Below are positions 38,802 to 48,666 of a stretch of 64,000 bases of DNA, piece by piece (position 1 is the first letter of the stretch; every line of letters begins with the position of its first letter). A program made the translations under genes and the position numbers. The notes beneath the pieces were generated by a model, which saw only the letters and a list, made by a program, of their open reading frames with translations, was not told the origin of the DNA and searched no databases. Source of the stretch: Prochlorococcus sp. AG-355-J09 (GTDB lineage Bacteria > Cyanobacteriota > Cyanobacteriia > PCC-6307 > Cyanobiaceae); contig QCDO01000002.1 in the NCBI GenBank assembly GCA_003278735.1, positions 1 through 64,000 of the forward strand, read 5' to 3'.

Positions 38802-40205
38802 TTGATTTTTTATTAAATATTCTGCAATTTGTAGTGTAGCCATGCAATCATCTTTGTTATATAGGATAATTTTTTTTAAAAATATTTCGTTTTCTGTAAT
38901 TTGATATTGAATCCACCAATAAAGGGCTTTCGAGCCATTTACATTTTTCTGCATCCATTCAAATCCAAGCCAATTAGAAACAGTTTTTAAGCCATAGTTT
39001 TTTAGTGGTAATATCCATGACTTTCGTATTAAGGTATGTAAGTCTATAAATCTTGAGACAAGTAAATCAATTTCTTCATCACTAAAATTTAGGTTTTTAG
39101 CAATATTAATTATTGCTATCTTTTCAGTTTCTCCGTAATGTAAAACTGGCCATTCCTTCTGTGAAAAAAGTATTTCAAATATCTTCCTGTAAGATTCTAC
39201 TTTATTGTTTTTTAGATTTAAAATTGGTTTATAAATAAGATCTTCTTTTTTTGTAAACAATTTATTTATTTTTAAAAAACCATATAAAAAGTCATGCTTA
39301 TCATCTGGATTTGACTCAATATCAAATATATAAAATCCCGAACATATTTTTTCTAATAGATCTTCCGTATTATTTTTATTAGAAATGAAATATGGTTCTC
39401 CAGAGATATATGCTTGTGCTTGCTTTACAAATGTGGATGCTTTTTCATACTTCTGATCTTTGAATTTAGATAATTTCTCTCCAAGTTGTTTTTCGCTGAA
39501 CGAAGCTAATGTTTGGGTATTAGTTATTCCGTTTGCTTTGAGTAACAAGGCTGTTTTGGACCCTATTCCATCTATATCTGTTAGATATCCATTTTCTTTT
39601 GCTTCTTTGTCACAAAATTTTTGCCAGGAACAAATAGTACATTTTTTTCTATCTTGAGTTATTTCTGGTATAGGTCCCTCCAAGCATTCATTCAAATTTA
39701 ATAAAACATTTAAAACTTTTTTTCTTAATTTTTTATTTAAATAAATTTCCTCAACTTTAACTTTTTTACAAAAAGTTGAAATTACTAATCCCTTCTCAAT
39801 TTTAGATTCTTGAAAAGGTTCCAACATCATAGAACTTAAAGCTAAGTCGAATAAATGTTCTTTAGTTGTTTTGTGGCCTAACTTATAAACAGCAGGTAAA
39901 TATTTATATTGTCCCCATTTACTTTTACCTTTAGTCTTTAAAAGTAATTGTGGAAGTATCTCTGCGTTTATATTTTGAAAAATATTTCCTTTGATTTTTA
40001 ATCCAATTACCCCTTTATAACCATTTTCACAGGCTTTTAATCCTGTATATATTTCACCATTACAAAATTCAGAGAAAATTTGAAACTGATTAATTTTATC
40101 TATAGCTTTATGGGGAGACCAAACTTCAAAAGATTTTTTACCCTTAAAATCTAGCCATGCTTTTCTTTTGCATCTTGTAAAACTTTTTAAATGAAGAGAA
40201 TTCAA
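38787..40205 (-). CDS. TM0106-family RecB-like nuclease
   Basis: The 472-residue protein starts with a RecB/Cas4-like nuclease region opening with SFTRCKRKAWLDFKGKK. It ends that region with a cysteine pair CTICSWQKFC, likely part of an iron-sulfur site with the N-terminal Cys. A helix-hairpin-helix segment follows (DIDGIGSKTALLLKANGI), then an RNase H-like domain with FYIFDIESNPDD and a late YNKDDC. This domain order matches the TM0106 family of predicted nucleases. The biological target is unknown. It is convergent with ygfZ. Confidence 0.75.
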   Translation of the reverse strand: MNSLHLKSFTRCKRKAWLDFKGKKSFEVWSPHKAIDKINQFQIFSEFCNGEIYTGLKACENGYKGVIGLKIKGNIFQNINAEILPQLLLKTKGKSKWGQYKYLPAVYKLGHKTTKEHLFDLALSSMMLEPFQESKIEKGLVISTFCKKVKVEEIYLNKKLRKKVLNVLLNLNECLEGPIPEITQDRKKCTICSWQKFCDKEAKENGYLTDIDGIGSKTALLLKANGITNTQTLASFSEKQLGEKLSKFKDQKYEKASTFVKQAQAYISGEPYFISNKNNTEDLLEKICSGFYIFDIESNPDDKHDFLYGFLKINKLFTKKEDLIYKPILNLKNNKVESYRKIFEILFSQKEWPVLHYGETEKIAIINIAKNLNFSDEEIDLLVSRFIDLHTLIRKSWILPLKNYGLKTVSNWLGFEWMQKNVNGSKALYWWIQYQITENEIFLKKIILYNKDDCMATLQIAEYLIKNQLKKN

Positions 40206-40285
40206 ATTATTTTTTAAGGGCGGTTTTAAAATTTACTTATATAAATTAGTATAGATAATTAAAAGAAAACAAGGAAATTTGAAAT

Positions 40286-41740
40286 TTGACAGCTGATAAA
40301 TTAGATAAGATAAAATTTGGAACTGATGGTTGGAGAGGAATTATTGGTTTTGACTTTAACCTTTCCAATCTTTCAAGAGTTGTTGTCGCTGCATGTCAGG
40401 AGTTGCATTATCAATACTATAAAGAAGTTAATTCAAAGAAAATTATTATTGGATATGATCGTAGATTTATGGCTTGTGAATTCGCCAAGGAAATAGTGCC
40501 TTTTGTAAGAGGATGTGGTTTTGAACCGATCTTATCTGATAGCTTTGTTACAACACCCTCCTGTAGTTTCTATGCCAAAGAAGTCGGTTGTCTTGGAGCT
40601 TTAGTAATAACAGCAAGTCATAATCCATATAATTGGCTAGGTCTAAAAATAAAGAGCTTTAATGGATGTTCTGTTGACGAATCTTTTACAAGTGAAGTTG
40701 AAAAAAGATTAATGCTTGGAAATTCAATTGAAAAAATTGATGGTATGAATCAATTGGTAGATATTAAGAAATTTCATTTAGATAGAATTAAGTCCCTTTT
40801 TGATATTGACTATATTTCTAAGAGATTAAAAAAAATGAAATTGAGAGTTTTTGTAGATTCTATGCATGGTTCAGCTGCAAATTGTATGGCTGAGATTTTT
40901 GCTTCTAATGATTTAGAAGTGATTTCAGAAATCAGGAAAGATGCTGACCCTTTTTTTGGAGGAAAACCTCCTGAACCTCTTTTGAATTATGCAGATGATC
41001 TAAAACAAATATTAATGAAAAATTCAACAAATGAAGTGAAAACTTTAGGAGTTATATTTGATGGTGATGGTGATAGAATTGCGGCAATTGATGAAAAAGG
41101 AAGATACTCTAGTACTCAAGATTTACTCCCGTACTTTATTAGCTATTTGGGCGAAATTAAAAATAATTCTTATCCAGTTTTAAAGACTGTTAGTGGTTCA
41201 GATATTATTAAAAATATATCAGAAAGTCAAAATAGAGATGTTTTTGAACTTCCAGTTGGCTTTAAATATATTGCTGAAAAAATGATTAAAGAAAAAATAT
41301 TTATTGGAGGAGAGGAATCTGGGGGAGTTGGTTTTGGTGACTTTATGCCTGAAAGAGATGCTCTATATGCAGCGATGGTTTTATTAAATGGAATTGCTGA
41401 AAAATCTCAATTTTTATATGAAACCTTAGATGAAATTCAAGAAGATTTTGGGCCAAGTTTTTATAAAAGAATTGATATTAAATTTCCAAATCAGTCAGAA
41501 AAAAATAACGTTAAAGAATTTATCATAGATAATATTCCTGAGAATATTAATAATCACAAGTTAAAAAGTATCTCAAAGATCGATGGAATAAAGTTGAGAA
41601 TTGATAAAAATTTTTGGCTTCTTTTTAGGTTTTCAGGAACGGAACCTCTTTTAAGGTTATATTGTGAAGCTCCAAAAGAATCTTATCTAATTGAGGTATT
41701 AGAGTGGGGTCAAGAATTTATAAATTTGGCAGGAAAATAA
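40286..41740 (+). CDS. Phosphohexomutase (phosphoglucomutase/phosphomannomutase family)
   Basis: The 484-residue protein is an alpha-D-phosphohexomutase. It has IKFGTDGWRGIIG at the start, the phosphoserine loop VITASHNPYNWLGLK with Ser111, metal-binding FDGDGDRIAAI, the sugar-binding GGEESGGVG, and the phosphate loop RFSGTEPLLRLYCEAP. It is separate from glmM at 9.4 kb and likely acts on glucose or mannose phosphates. The start is a TTG; no better start lies in frame nearby. rdgB follows two bases after its stop. Confidence 0.9.
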   Translation: MTADKLDKIKFGTDGWRGIIGFDFNLSNLSRVVVAACQELHYQYYKEVNSKKIIIGYDRRFMACEFAKEIVPFVRGCGFEPILSDSFVTTPSCSFYAKEVGCLGALVITASHNPYNWLGLKIKSFNGCSVDESFTSEVEKRLMLGNSIEKIDGMNQLVDIKKFHLDRIKSLFDIDYISKRLKKMKLRVFVDSMHGSAANCMAEIFASNDLEVISEIRKDADPFFGGKPPEPLLNYADDLKQILMKNSTNEVKTLGVIFDGDGDRIAAIDEKGRYSSTQDLLPYFISYLGEIKNNSYPVLKTVSGSDIIKNISESQNRDVFELPVGFKYIAEKMIKEKIFIGGEESGGVGFGDFMPERDALYAAMVLLNGIAEKSQFLYETLDEIQEDFGPSFYKRIDIKFPNQSEKNNVKEFIIDNIPENINNHKLKSISKIDGIKLRIDKNFWLLFRFSGTEPLLRLYCEAPKESYLIEVLEWGQEFINLAGK

Positions 41741-41742
41741 GG

Positions 41743-42318
41743 ATGAAAAATTTATTTTTAGCGAGTAAAAATAAAGGTAAAATTGCAGAATATAAGAAAT
41801 TGCTTGCTGGAGTTAATTGTAAATTGTTACTCCAGCCAGAATCATTAGAAGTTGAAGAGGATGGACTGACGTTTAGAGATAATGCAATTAAAAAAGCGAG
41901 TGAAGTTTCGATAAAAACGAATAATTTTTCAATAGCAGATGATTCAGGAATTTGTATTGAAGCACTAGGTGGTAAGCCTGGCATTTACTCATCTAGATAT
42001 GCAGAAAATGATCAGAAAAGAATTGAACGAGTTTTAAGAGAACTTGATGGAGTTCAAAATAGAAGTGCTTTCTTTGTTGCTAATATTTGTGTTTGTTCCC
42101 CAAATGGTGAAGTGATTATTGAATCTGAGGCCAAATCTCATGGCAATATTATTTTAAACCCAAGAGGTAAAAGTGGTTTTGGGTATGACCCAATTTTTGA
42201 GGAGATTTCTACCAGATTAACTTTCGCAGAAATGAATAATGATATTAAAGACTCTTGTAGTCATAGAGGTAAAGCATTAAAAAAAATTATTCCAGATTTA
42301 ATTGAAATTTTTCCTTAA
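41743..42318 (+). CDS. rdgB: dITP/XTP pyrophosphatase (RdgB/HAM1)
   Basis: RdgB removes non-canonical purine triphosphates from the nucleotide pool. The 191-residue protein shows FLASKNKGKIAEYKKLL, NNFSIADDSGICIEALGGKPGIYSSRYA over its catalytic core, and the late GKSGFGYDPIFE and SHRGKAL. I chose the ATG at 41743, because a start 39 bases earlier lies inside the phosphohexomutase and adds unrelated residues. The stop of the preceding gene is two bases away. Confidence 0.93.
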   Translation: MKNLFLASKNKGKIAEYKKLLAGVNCKLLLQPESLEVEEDGLTFRDNAIKKASEVSIKTNNFSIADDSGICIEALGGKPGIYSSRYAENDQKRIERVLRELDGVQNRSAFFVANICVCSPNGEVIIESEAKSHGNIILNPRGKSGFGYDPIFEEISTRLTFAEMNNDIKDSCSHRGKALKKIIPDLIEIFP

Positions 42319-42320
42319 AT

Positions 42321-43838
42321 TCAATTAACCCAAGATCCATGAAGGCCATGAGGAATTGAAATTGGTAATTCATAAACAGCTAATTCTTTTAAGTCTTTTG
42401 CGTCTAATATTACTAAATCGCTTCCTCTTCTTTCTCCATTCCATAGAAGTATAAATAAAAATCCCTCATCTTCTTTTGAAGAGTTTTCTGATGGAACCAT
42501 AATTGGTTCACTAACAAATCCACTTGGACCTGCTGACCAAAAAATCTCTTCCTTAGAAGTTAAATTTATTTTTTTTATTGCTTGAAGTGGAGCGTTCCCC
42601 AGCTTTTGAGATGTGCTTGCCATCCAACTATAAGTTGCATTTAATCCTAAGTTTTTAGGATTAACAACAGCAAATTCACAACATTGTTCACTGAAAGTTT
42701 CAAGTTCACAAGTTTTTTTCTTTAGATCGATAATTGATCTTTTCAGTTTTCCTTCTGGATATTTATCAAAGTCAATATCCCTAAAATTCTCGTCTGGACC
42801 AACTGATGGAAAATCATCATAAAAAATACTATCTAATAAGATTTTGGAATCTTTTTCAAATGCGTTTACATGATGAAAAACAAATCCTTCTGGAGCATCT
42901 ATTGTTAAAGGAGGCTGTCCTCTAAATAATCCACTTTCTCTGGGGATAATAAAAAACTTTGCCTTTTTATTTGGGTTTGACTTTAGACATTGTGCCGCTC
43001 CTTTTTGACCCATTACAAATGGAAGAGGATTGAAATCAATAGCATTCTGTAAAAATATTGCCCAATTAGTTGTAATTGCGAAATCATGAAGGAATGCAAA
43101 GCCATTGAAGGTATCTTTTCGGTCAAAAATGAGCTCTCCAGAATTTGTACCAGCATTATCAAATTCCATTAATCTAATGGTACTTTTTGGCCCGGTTTGT
43201 ACTCCAAAAGTTACTAAAAGTTCTGAAGATGCATTTGAGTTTAGGTCTGTTTTGGGATGAGCACTGAATGCTTCGTTAGGCTTGAGTACTCCTTTTAATG
43301 TTGTTAAACCAATAGTTTCAAGACTATCAAGATCCATTGCATGTGGACCTGCTGCTTCCCATAATGCGAGAATTTCATCTCCTAATTTAATGACATGGGT
43401 ATTAGCGATATTCTTGAATTTTAGATCTAATGCATTGTTTAAAATCCCTCCATTTTTTTGTGTTCCAAAAACACCTCTATAAATAAATTTATCTATTTTT
43501 TCTTCTTCCAAATAGCCTTTAGTTTTAACAAATCTATTTGTTAAAAATGGCTGACCATTTTCGAATTTTATGGATGTTATCATCCCATCACCATCAAATG
43601 GATGATGAACCCATTGCCCACCTCTCTCTAATATTCCTGGTCCATTTCTTAATAGTCTTCCATTTAAATTTTTAATATTATTACCTTTACTAATTTTTAG
43701 AGGCTTTTTAGTTAGCTCCTTTTCTACATTTTGATAAGCACTTGACCAATCTTCTTTTTTAAAAATATTAAATTTATTAATTTTTTTATCTTGTAAATTA
43801 GTCACAATAAAATAATAACTTTTTTCTATCTTCGCCAA
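42321..43838 (-). CDS. Carotenoid oxygenase (apocarotenoid-cleaving type)
   Basis: This 505-residue beta-propeller enzyme binds iron through four histidines. Candidates are in GPHAMD or AHPKTD, FAFLHDFAITTNWA, FVFHHVNAFE, and the C-terminal SIPHGLHGSWV. NGRLLRNGPGILERGGQWVHHPFDGDGM near the start is typical. Such enzymes cleave carotenoids or apocarotenoids (like the Synechocystis apocarotenoid oxygenase). The substrate is not readable. It is 40 bases downstream of hisB on the same strand and convergent with rdgB. Confidence 0.88.
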   Translation of the reverse strand: MAKIEKSYYFIVTNLQDKKINKFNIFKKEDWSSAYQNVEKELTKKPLKISKGNNIKNLNGRLLRNGPGILERGGQWVHHPFDGDGMITSIKFENGQPFLTNRFVKTKGYLEEEKIDKFIYRGVFGTQKNGGILNNALDLKFKNIANTHVIKLGDEILALWEAAGPHAMDLDSLETIGLTTLKGVLKPNEAFSAHPKTDLNSNASSELLVTFGVQTGPKSTIRLMEFDNAGTNSGELIFDRKDTFNGFAFLHDFAITTNWAIFLQNAIDFNPLPFVMGQKGAAQCLKSNPNKKAKFFIIPRESGLFRGQPPLTIDAPEGFVFHHVNAFEKDSKILLDSIFYDDFPSVGPDENFRDIDFDKYPEGKLKRSIIDLKKKTCELETFSEQCCEFAVVNPKNLGLNATYSWMASTSQKLGNAPLQAIKKINLTSKEEIFWSAGPSGFVSEPIMVPSENSSKEDEGFLFILLWNGERRGSDLVILDAKDLKELAVYELPISIPHGLHGSWVN

Positions 43839-43878
43839 AAATCAACAGAATTGTGGCTGATTCGAAAAAATTCCTATT

Positions 43879-44484
43879 TTATTGTTTTTCTAACATTCCT
43901 TTACTGCTTGGAATTGAATCAGATCTTCTTGGATCTATCTCGGTAGCCATTCTCATTGCTCTTGAAAAAGCTTTAAAGCACGCCTCAACTATGTGATGTG
44001 AATTACTTCCTCGTATTTGGTTAATATGCAGAGTAATACCGCTGTTATTTACAAAGGCAATAAAAAACTCTCTTACAAGTTCAGTATCATAATTTCCTAT
44101 TCTAGGAGCTTTTAATTGAAGATCATAAGATAGATGTGGTCTACCAGAGCAGTCTAAAGTGACTTGAACTAATGCTTCATCTAATGGAGCAAAGAAATGT
44201 CCAAATCTGCTTATTCCTTTTCTTTCTCCCAAGGCTTTTGAAAATGCTTTGCCTAATGCGATTCCTACATCTTCATTTGTATGATGATCATCAATATGGG
44301 TATCTCCAATTGCTTTTATATTTAAATCGAACAAACCATGACTGGATATTTGATGAAGCATATGATCTAAGAATGGTATCCCGGTATCAATCTCAGAAAT
44401 TCCATTTCCATCTAAGTTTATAAATACAGAAATATCTGTTTCATTCGTTTTTCTTTTTATTTCAGATTGTCTTAGAGATGACAT
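43879..44484 (-). CDS. hisB: Imidazoleglycerol-phosphate dehydratase
   Basis: HisB dehydrates imidazole glycerol phosphate in histidine synthesis. The 201-residue monofunctional enzyme has [31 protein letters not shown] with metal-binding histidines, and [16 protein letters not shown]. The Mn-binding HHxxE pattern appears twice as expected. It follows fabI by 20 bases on the same strand, so the two are likely cotranscribed, though they serve different pathways. Confidence 0.96.
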   Translation of the reverse strand: MSSLRQSEIKRKTNETDISVFINLDGNGISEIDTGIPFLDHMLHQISSHGLFDLNIKAIGDTHIDDHHTNEDVGIALGKAFSKALGERKGISRFGHFFAPLDEALVQVTLDCSGRPHLSYDLQLKAPRIGNYDTELVREFFIAFVNNSGITLHINQIRGSNSHHIVEACFKAFSRAMRMATEIDPRRSDSIPSSKGMLEKQ

Positions 44485-44504
44485 TTTTATGCAAAAAACT
44501 TAGT

Positions 44505-45287
44505 TTACATTCCATTAATGCAGTAACCCGCATCAACATAAATTGTTTGGCCTGAAATGCCGCTAGAAAGATCACTTAATAAAAAAGCAGCTGTATTACC
44601 TACTTCTGTTTGAGTGACTGTTCTGCGTAAAGGAGCCTTTTCTTCAACATTGTGAATCATATCTAAAATGCCACCTATAGCAGAACTAGCAAGTGTTCTT
44701 ATAGGCCCAGCACTTATTGCGTTAACTCTGACTTGTTTTTCGGGACCAAGTTCTGCAGAAAGATATCTTACTGAAGCTTCTAAAGCTGCTTTTGCAACTC
44801 CCATGACGTTATAGTTAGGAATCGCTCTTTCTGAACCTAAATAAGTTAATGAGACAACTCCAGCACCATCACTAAAAAGTGGTTTTGCTGCTTTACATAA
44901 AGGTGCTAACGAATATGCACTTATATTAAGAGCCCTATCAAAACCCTCTGAAGTGGTAGCACTATAATCTCCAATCAATTCATCGCGTCCTGCAAATGCT
45001 AGGCAGTGAACTAATCCGTCAATTTGTCCCCAATTGTCTTTTATATTTTTAAATATTTCTTCAATTTGAGCTGGATTTTGAACATCAAGAGGCAAAAATA
45101 ACGATGGCTTTAAAGGTTCAGTTAGTTCTCTAACTTTAGACTCGAATCTTCCCTTATCATCAGGCAAATATGTGATTCCAAGTTCTGCTCCAGCTTTTGA
45201 AAGTTGTTGAGCGATACCCCATGCTATTGAACGATTGTTGGCAATTCCCGTAACAAGAATTTTTTTGCCAGTTAGATTTAGAAGCAT
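44505..45287 (-). CDS. fabI: Enoyl-ACP reductase I (NADH)
   Basis: FabI reduces enoyl-ACP in each cycle of fatty-acid elongation. The 260-residue short-chain dehydrogenase has the FabI-type start GKKILVTGIANNRSIAWGIAQ, the catalytic Tyr159 and Lys166 in YNVMGVAKAAL, and the ISAGPIRTLASSAI loop. The C-terminal GQTIYVDAGYCINGM is typical. It is the first gene of a minus-strand group (fabI-hisB-carotenoid oxygenase). Confidence 0.96.
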   Translation of the reverse strand: MLLNLTGKKILVTGIANNRSIAWGIAQQLSKAGAELGITYLPDDKGRFESKVRELTEPLKPSLFLPLDVQNPAQIEEIFKNIKDNWGQIDGLVHCLAFAGRDELIGDYSATTSEGFDRALNISAYSLAPLCKAAKPLFSDGAGVVSLTYLGSERAIPNYNVMGVAKAALEASVRYLSAELGPEKQVRVNAISAGPIRTLASSAIGGILDMIHNVEEKAPLRRTVTQTEVGNTAAFLLSDLSSGISGQTIYVDAGYCINGM

Positions 45288-45386
45288 TTTGTTTATTATT
45301 TCTATTATTCTCCTATATAAAAGTACATATCTTTATGGATTACTGCAAAATATACAATAATTTTCAAATATCAAAGAATTTTTAAC

Positions 45387-45986
45387 TTGAACATGGTAAG
45401 AACAAATTCTATGGTTTTGGAATTAGGTTTCCAATTACCGAATTTCGAAATGTTAAATGCTAATTCTCCAAATTATCAATATTTTAATTTTCATAATTTA
45501 GATAATCGGCATTTACTACTAATGTTTATTTGTGCCCATTGCCCATTTGTTAAATATATTGAGAATCAAATTTTCTCCTTAAGTAAAGAAATTCAAAATA
45601 CTGTTCAAACAGTTGCAATATCTAGTAATGATATTGTCACTCATCCTTCAGATTCTCCTAAAAATTTGAGATTACAAGCACAAACACAGGGATGGAGTTT
45701 TCCTTATCTATATGATGAAAATCAAAATTTTGCTAAGAAATTAAAAGCGGCTTGCACCCCAGATTTTTATATTTTTTCAAATGAAGGAGATGGTCATTTT
45801 TTATTGTATTATCATGGCCAATTAGACGATAGTAGACCAGGTAATAATATCCCTCTATCTGGAAAAGATTTGCGCTCTGCCGTAAAAGATTTGAATCAAG
45901 ATAATTCTTATCCTTCAAATCAGATGCCTTCTTTAGGTTGCAATATAAAATGGACTCTTGGTAAAGAACCAAGTTGGTTTAAATGA
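45387..45986 (+). CDS. Redoxin-family (thioredoxin-fold) protein
   Basis: The 199-residue protein has an AhpC/TSA or TlpA-like thioredoxin fold. It has LGFQLPNFEML at the start, LLLMFICAHCPFVKYIE with Cys49 and Cys52, VAISSNDIVTHPSDSP, and the fold's proline loop TPDFYIFSNEGD. This matches the thioredoxin-family proteins common in cyanobacteria that have a CxxC and a following Pro. The electron partner is unknown. A TTG start is assumed; an ATG two codons in is equally possible. Confidence 0.8.
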   Translation: MNMVRTNSMVLELGFQLPNFEMLNANSPNYQYFNFHNLDNRHLLLMFICAHCPFVKYIENQIFSLSKEIQNTVQTVAISSNDIVTHPSDSPKNLRLQAQTQGWSFPYLYDENQNFAKKLKAACTPDFYIFSNEGDGHFLLYYHGQLDDSRPGNNIPLSGKDLRSAVKDLNQDNSYPSNQMPSLGCNIKWTLGKEPSWFK

Positions 45987-46039
45987 ATTAAAAATTTTTT
46001 TTACCCATAGAAATATGGTTTAGGGTTAATATATTTACT

Positions 46040-47245
46040 ATGCATATACCTCCATTTACTTTAGATAGGCAGTTCCAAGAAATTGGCTCTGAAATTGAGA
46101 GTGAAGTTTCTAAAGTTTTAAAAGGGGGCCAGTATATTGGAGGACAAGAAATTTCTAAATTTGAGGAGAGTTTTTCAAATCTGATTGGTGTTGAAAATAC
46201 TATTGGATGTAATAGTGGAACTGATGCTTTAGTATTAGCTTTGCGCGCATTAGATATTGGTGTGGGTGATGAAGTTATTACCTCATCTTTTAGCTTTTTT
46301 GCCACTGCAGAGGCTATTAGTGCAGTTGGTGCTAATCCTGTTTTGGTAGATATAGACCCAGAAACTTATCTCATTAATACTGAACTAATAGAACAAGAAA
46401 TAAATTCTAATACCAAGGCAATTATGCCAGTTCATCTATTTGGTAATGCAGTGAATATGACCTTAATAAAATCTTTGGCCAAGAAATATGACTTAAAAGT
46501 AATCGAAGATTGTGCTCAGGCAACATGCACAATGTGGGAAACTTCCAAAGTTGGTAGTATCGGTGATATAGGCTGTTTTAGCTTTTTCCCTACTAAAAAT
46601 TTAGGAGCTGCTGGAGATGGTGGAGCAGTAACAACTTCAGATCAGAAGATTGCCAAAAAAATTAGAGAACTGGCTGTTCATGGCAGCCCAATAAGATATC
46701 ATCATACCCAAATTGGATATAACAGCAGACTTGATACTATCCAAGCTGCCATATTAAACATTAAAATTAAATACATATCTAAGTGGATTAATAATCGCCA
46801 AAAAATTGCTAATAATTACCTTGATTTATTAGAAAAGAATCCATTTATTAGTTTTCCAAAAATTAGCTCTGATTCAATTTCCCATTCTTGGAATCAATTT
46901 GTAATCAAATTAAGAAACGATAAATATTTTTTAAATGAAGATTTTTCAAATTTATTTGATACTGATTGCAAAAAATACTATTCCTTAAGGAATTTGGTAA
47001 AACAACAACTTTTTGAAAAAGGTATTAATTCAATTATTTATTATCCAATTCCAATACACGCACAAATAGCTTACAAAAATAAAAATTTTTCTAGAACAAA
47101 ACTCATTAATACAGAGAGAATTTGTACAGAAGTTCTTAGTCTTCCAATGTTTCCTGAAATTTCTTATGAAGAGCAAGTTTATGTAGCAGAAAATTTAAAT
47201 AAAGTTTTAAGTTATTGTATAGAAGAAATTCAAATTTCAGCATAA
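46040..47245 (+). CDS. DegT/DnrJ/EryC1/StrS-family aminotransferase
   Basis: This PLP enzyme transfers amino groups to keto-sugars. The 401 residues include IGCNSGTDALVLALRAL, DEVITSSFSFFATAEAI, VIEDCAQA with the pyridine-nitrogen Asp, and FSFFPTKNLGAAGDGGAV with PLP Lys186. In some cyanobacteria the family is annotated as pleiotropic regulatory protein, but the sequence is that of a sugar aminotransferase. A Gfo/Idh oxidoreductase at 34.8 kb could supply its substrate; that is only a guess. It is convergent with the photolyase, overlapping it by 16 bases. Confidence 0.85.
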   Translation: MHIPPFTLDRQFQEIGSEIESEVSKVLKGGQYIGGQEISKFEESFSNLIGVENTIGCNSGTDALVLALRALDIGVGDEVITSSFSFFATAEAISAVGANPVLVDIDPETYLINTELIEQEINSNTKAIMPVHLFGNAVNMTLIKSLAKKYDLKVIEDCAQATCTMWETSKVGSIGDIGCFSFFPTKNLGAAGDGGAVTTSDQKIAKKIRELAVHGSPIRYHHTQIGYNSRLDTIQAAILNIKIKYISKWINNRQKIANNYLDLLEKNPFISFPKISSDSISHSWNQFVIKLRNDKYFLNEDFSNLFDTDCKKYYSLRNLVKQQLFEKGINSIIYYPIPIHAQIAYKNKNFSRTKLINTERICTEVLSLPMFPEISYEEQVYVAENLNKVLSYCIEEIQISA

Positions 47246-48666
47246 AGTGATTTAAATAATCTTTGTTGCATGTTGTGATTGACAATAGGGCTTGAATAAT
47301 TATTTTTTTCCAAATTAGATATCTCCCCATTTAATAATTCTGAATTTGACACTTTAGATAATTCAGGAATCCAATATTTTATATACTCGCAAATAGGATC
47401 AAATTTTTTTGCTTGGGTATATGGATTAAAAATTCTAAGTGGTTTTGGATCCATACCGCTACTGGCGCTCCACTGCCATCCTCCATTATTTGCAGCTAAG
47501 TCTCCATCAACCAAAGTCTCCATAAATTTTTTCTCGCCCATTTGCCAATTGCATATAAGATCTTTTACCAGAAATGAAGCGACTATCATCCTACATCTGT
47601 TATGCATCCAGCCAGTACTATTTAGTTGACGCATTGCAGCATCAACTATAGGTACTCCGGTCTCTCCGTTACTCCAATGCTGAAACCATTCATTATTGTT
47701 TTGCCATGGAAAGTGATCCCATTTTTTTCTATATGGACCTTTTTCTAGCTCAGGGAAATGAAATAAACAATGTTGATAAAATTCACGCCAAACAAGTTCT
47801 TTTTGCCAAGTTTCAATCGATAGATAATTTCCTTGATTTGCAAAATCTGAATTTAAATTTAATGTGGCGTTCCAAATTTTTCTAATGCTAATGGTGCCGA
47901 ATCTGAGAGATGCACTTAGAAAAGATGTCCCATTATAAGAAGGAAAATCTCGTGCAGAGTTATAAGAATATATTTTTTTCTCGTTAATGAAGTTTTCTAA
48001 TAATGTTTCTGCAGCATTCTCTCCAGGTCTACATGGACAAATATTCGAACCAGGAAATTTGATATTTATCATAAATTTCTCTAGAACCGAATCAGATGAA
48101 TTTATTGTTTTATTTTCTTTGAGTTTATTATCTATATCTTTAAACTGGAAAACAACTTTATTTTGGTCATATGGACCTAATAAATTCATTTTTGATTTAA
48201 GGTTTTTATAAAAAGGGCCATAAACTGAATAAGGTTTATTATTTCCGGAAAATATTTTTAAAGGTTCTACTAATAAGTGATCCCAAGTTTCAATAACTTG
48301 AATATTTTGTTCTTCTAAATTTTTTTTTATTTTTAAATCGCGATTAATCTCATAAGGTTCAATTGATCGATTCCAAAAAACAAACTTAGCATCTATTTTC
48401 TTTGCTAATTGAGGAATTATTAATACAGGATCTCCTTCTTCCATGATTAATCTACTACCCATTTTTTCCCAATTATTTCCTAATTCTTGAAGCGAATTTC
48501 CTAGAAACCAAGCTCTTGAACTTGCATTGAAATCGTATGGGTAATTTTTATCAAATATGTAAGTTGAAGTAATAGCATTAGACAATGAAAATGCTTTGAT
48601 TAAAGCTTGGTTGTCAAATATTCTTAAATCCTTTCTATGCCAAAAAAGTATTCTAGGTTTATTCAT
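47230..48666 (-). CDS. phrB: Deoxyribodipyrimidine photolyase
   Basis: This light-driven enzyme repairs cyclobutane pyrimidine dimers using FAD. The 478-residue protein has the N-terminal antenna domain (ILFWHRKDLRIFDNQAL). The C-terminal FAD domain carries WQKELVWREFYQHCLFHFP, TGVPIVDAAMRQLNSTGWMHNRCRM and DGDLAANNGGWQWSASSGMDP over the catalytic core. The Trp-rich electron path is visible. It fits a surface organism under strong light. It overlaps the NUDIX gene by four bases. Confidence 0.94.
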   Translation of the reverse strand: MNKPRILFWHRKDLRIFDNQALIKAFSLSNAITSTYIFDKNYPYDFNASSRAWFLGNSLQELGNNWEKMGSRLIMEEGDPVLIIPQLAKKIDAKFVFWNRSIEPYEINRDLKIKKNLEEQNIQVIETWDHLLVEPLKIFSGNNKPYSVYGPFYKNLKSKMNLLGPYDQNKVVFQFKDIDNKLKENKTINSSDSVLEKFMINIKFPGSNICPCRPGENAAETLLENFINEKKIYSYNSARDFPSYNGTSFLSASLRFGTISIRKIWNATLNLNSDFANQGNYLSIETWQKELVWREFYQHCLFHFPELEKGPYRKKWDHFPWQNNNEWFQHWSNGETGVPIVDAAMRQLNSTGWMHNRCRMIVASFLVKDLICNWQMGEKKFMETLVDGDLAANNGGWQWSASSGMDPKPLRIFNPYTQAKKFDPICEYIKYWIPELSKVSNSELLNGEISNLEKNNYSSPIVNHNMQQRLFKSLYAEI

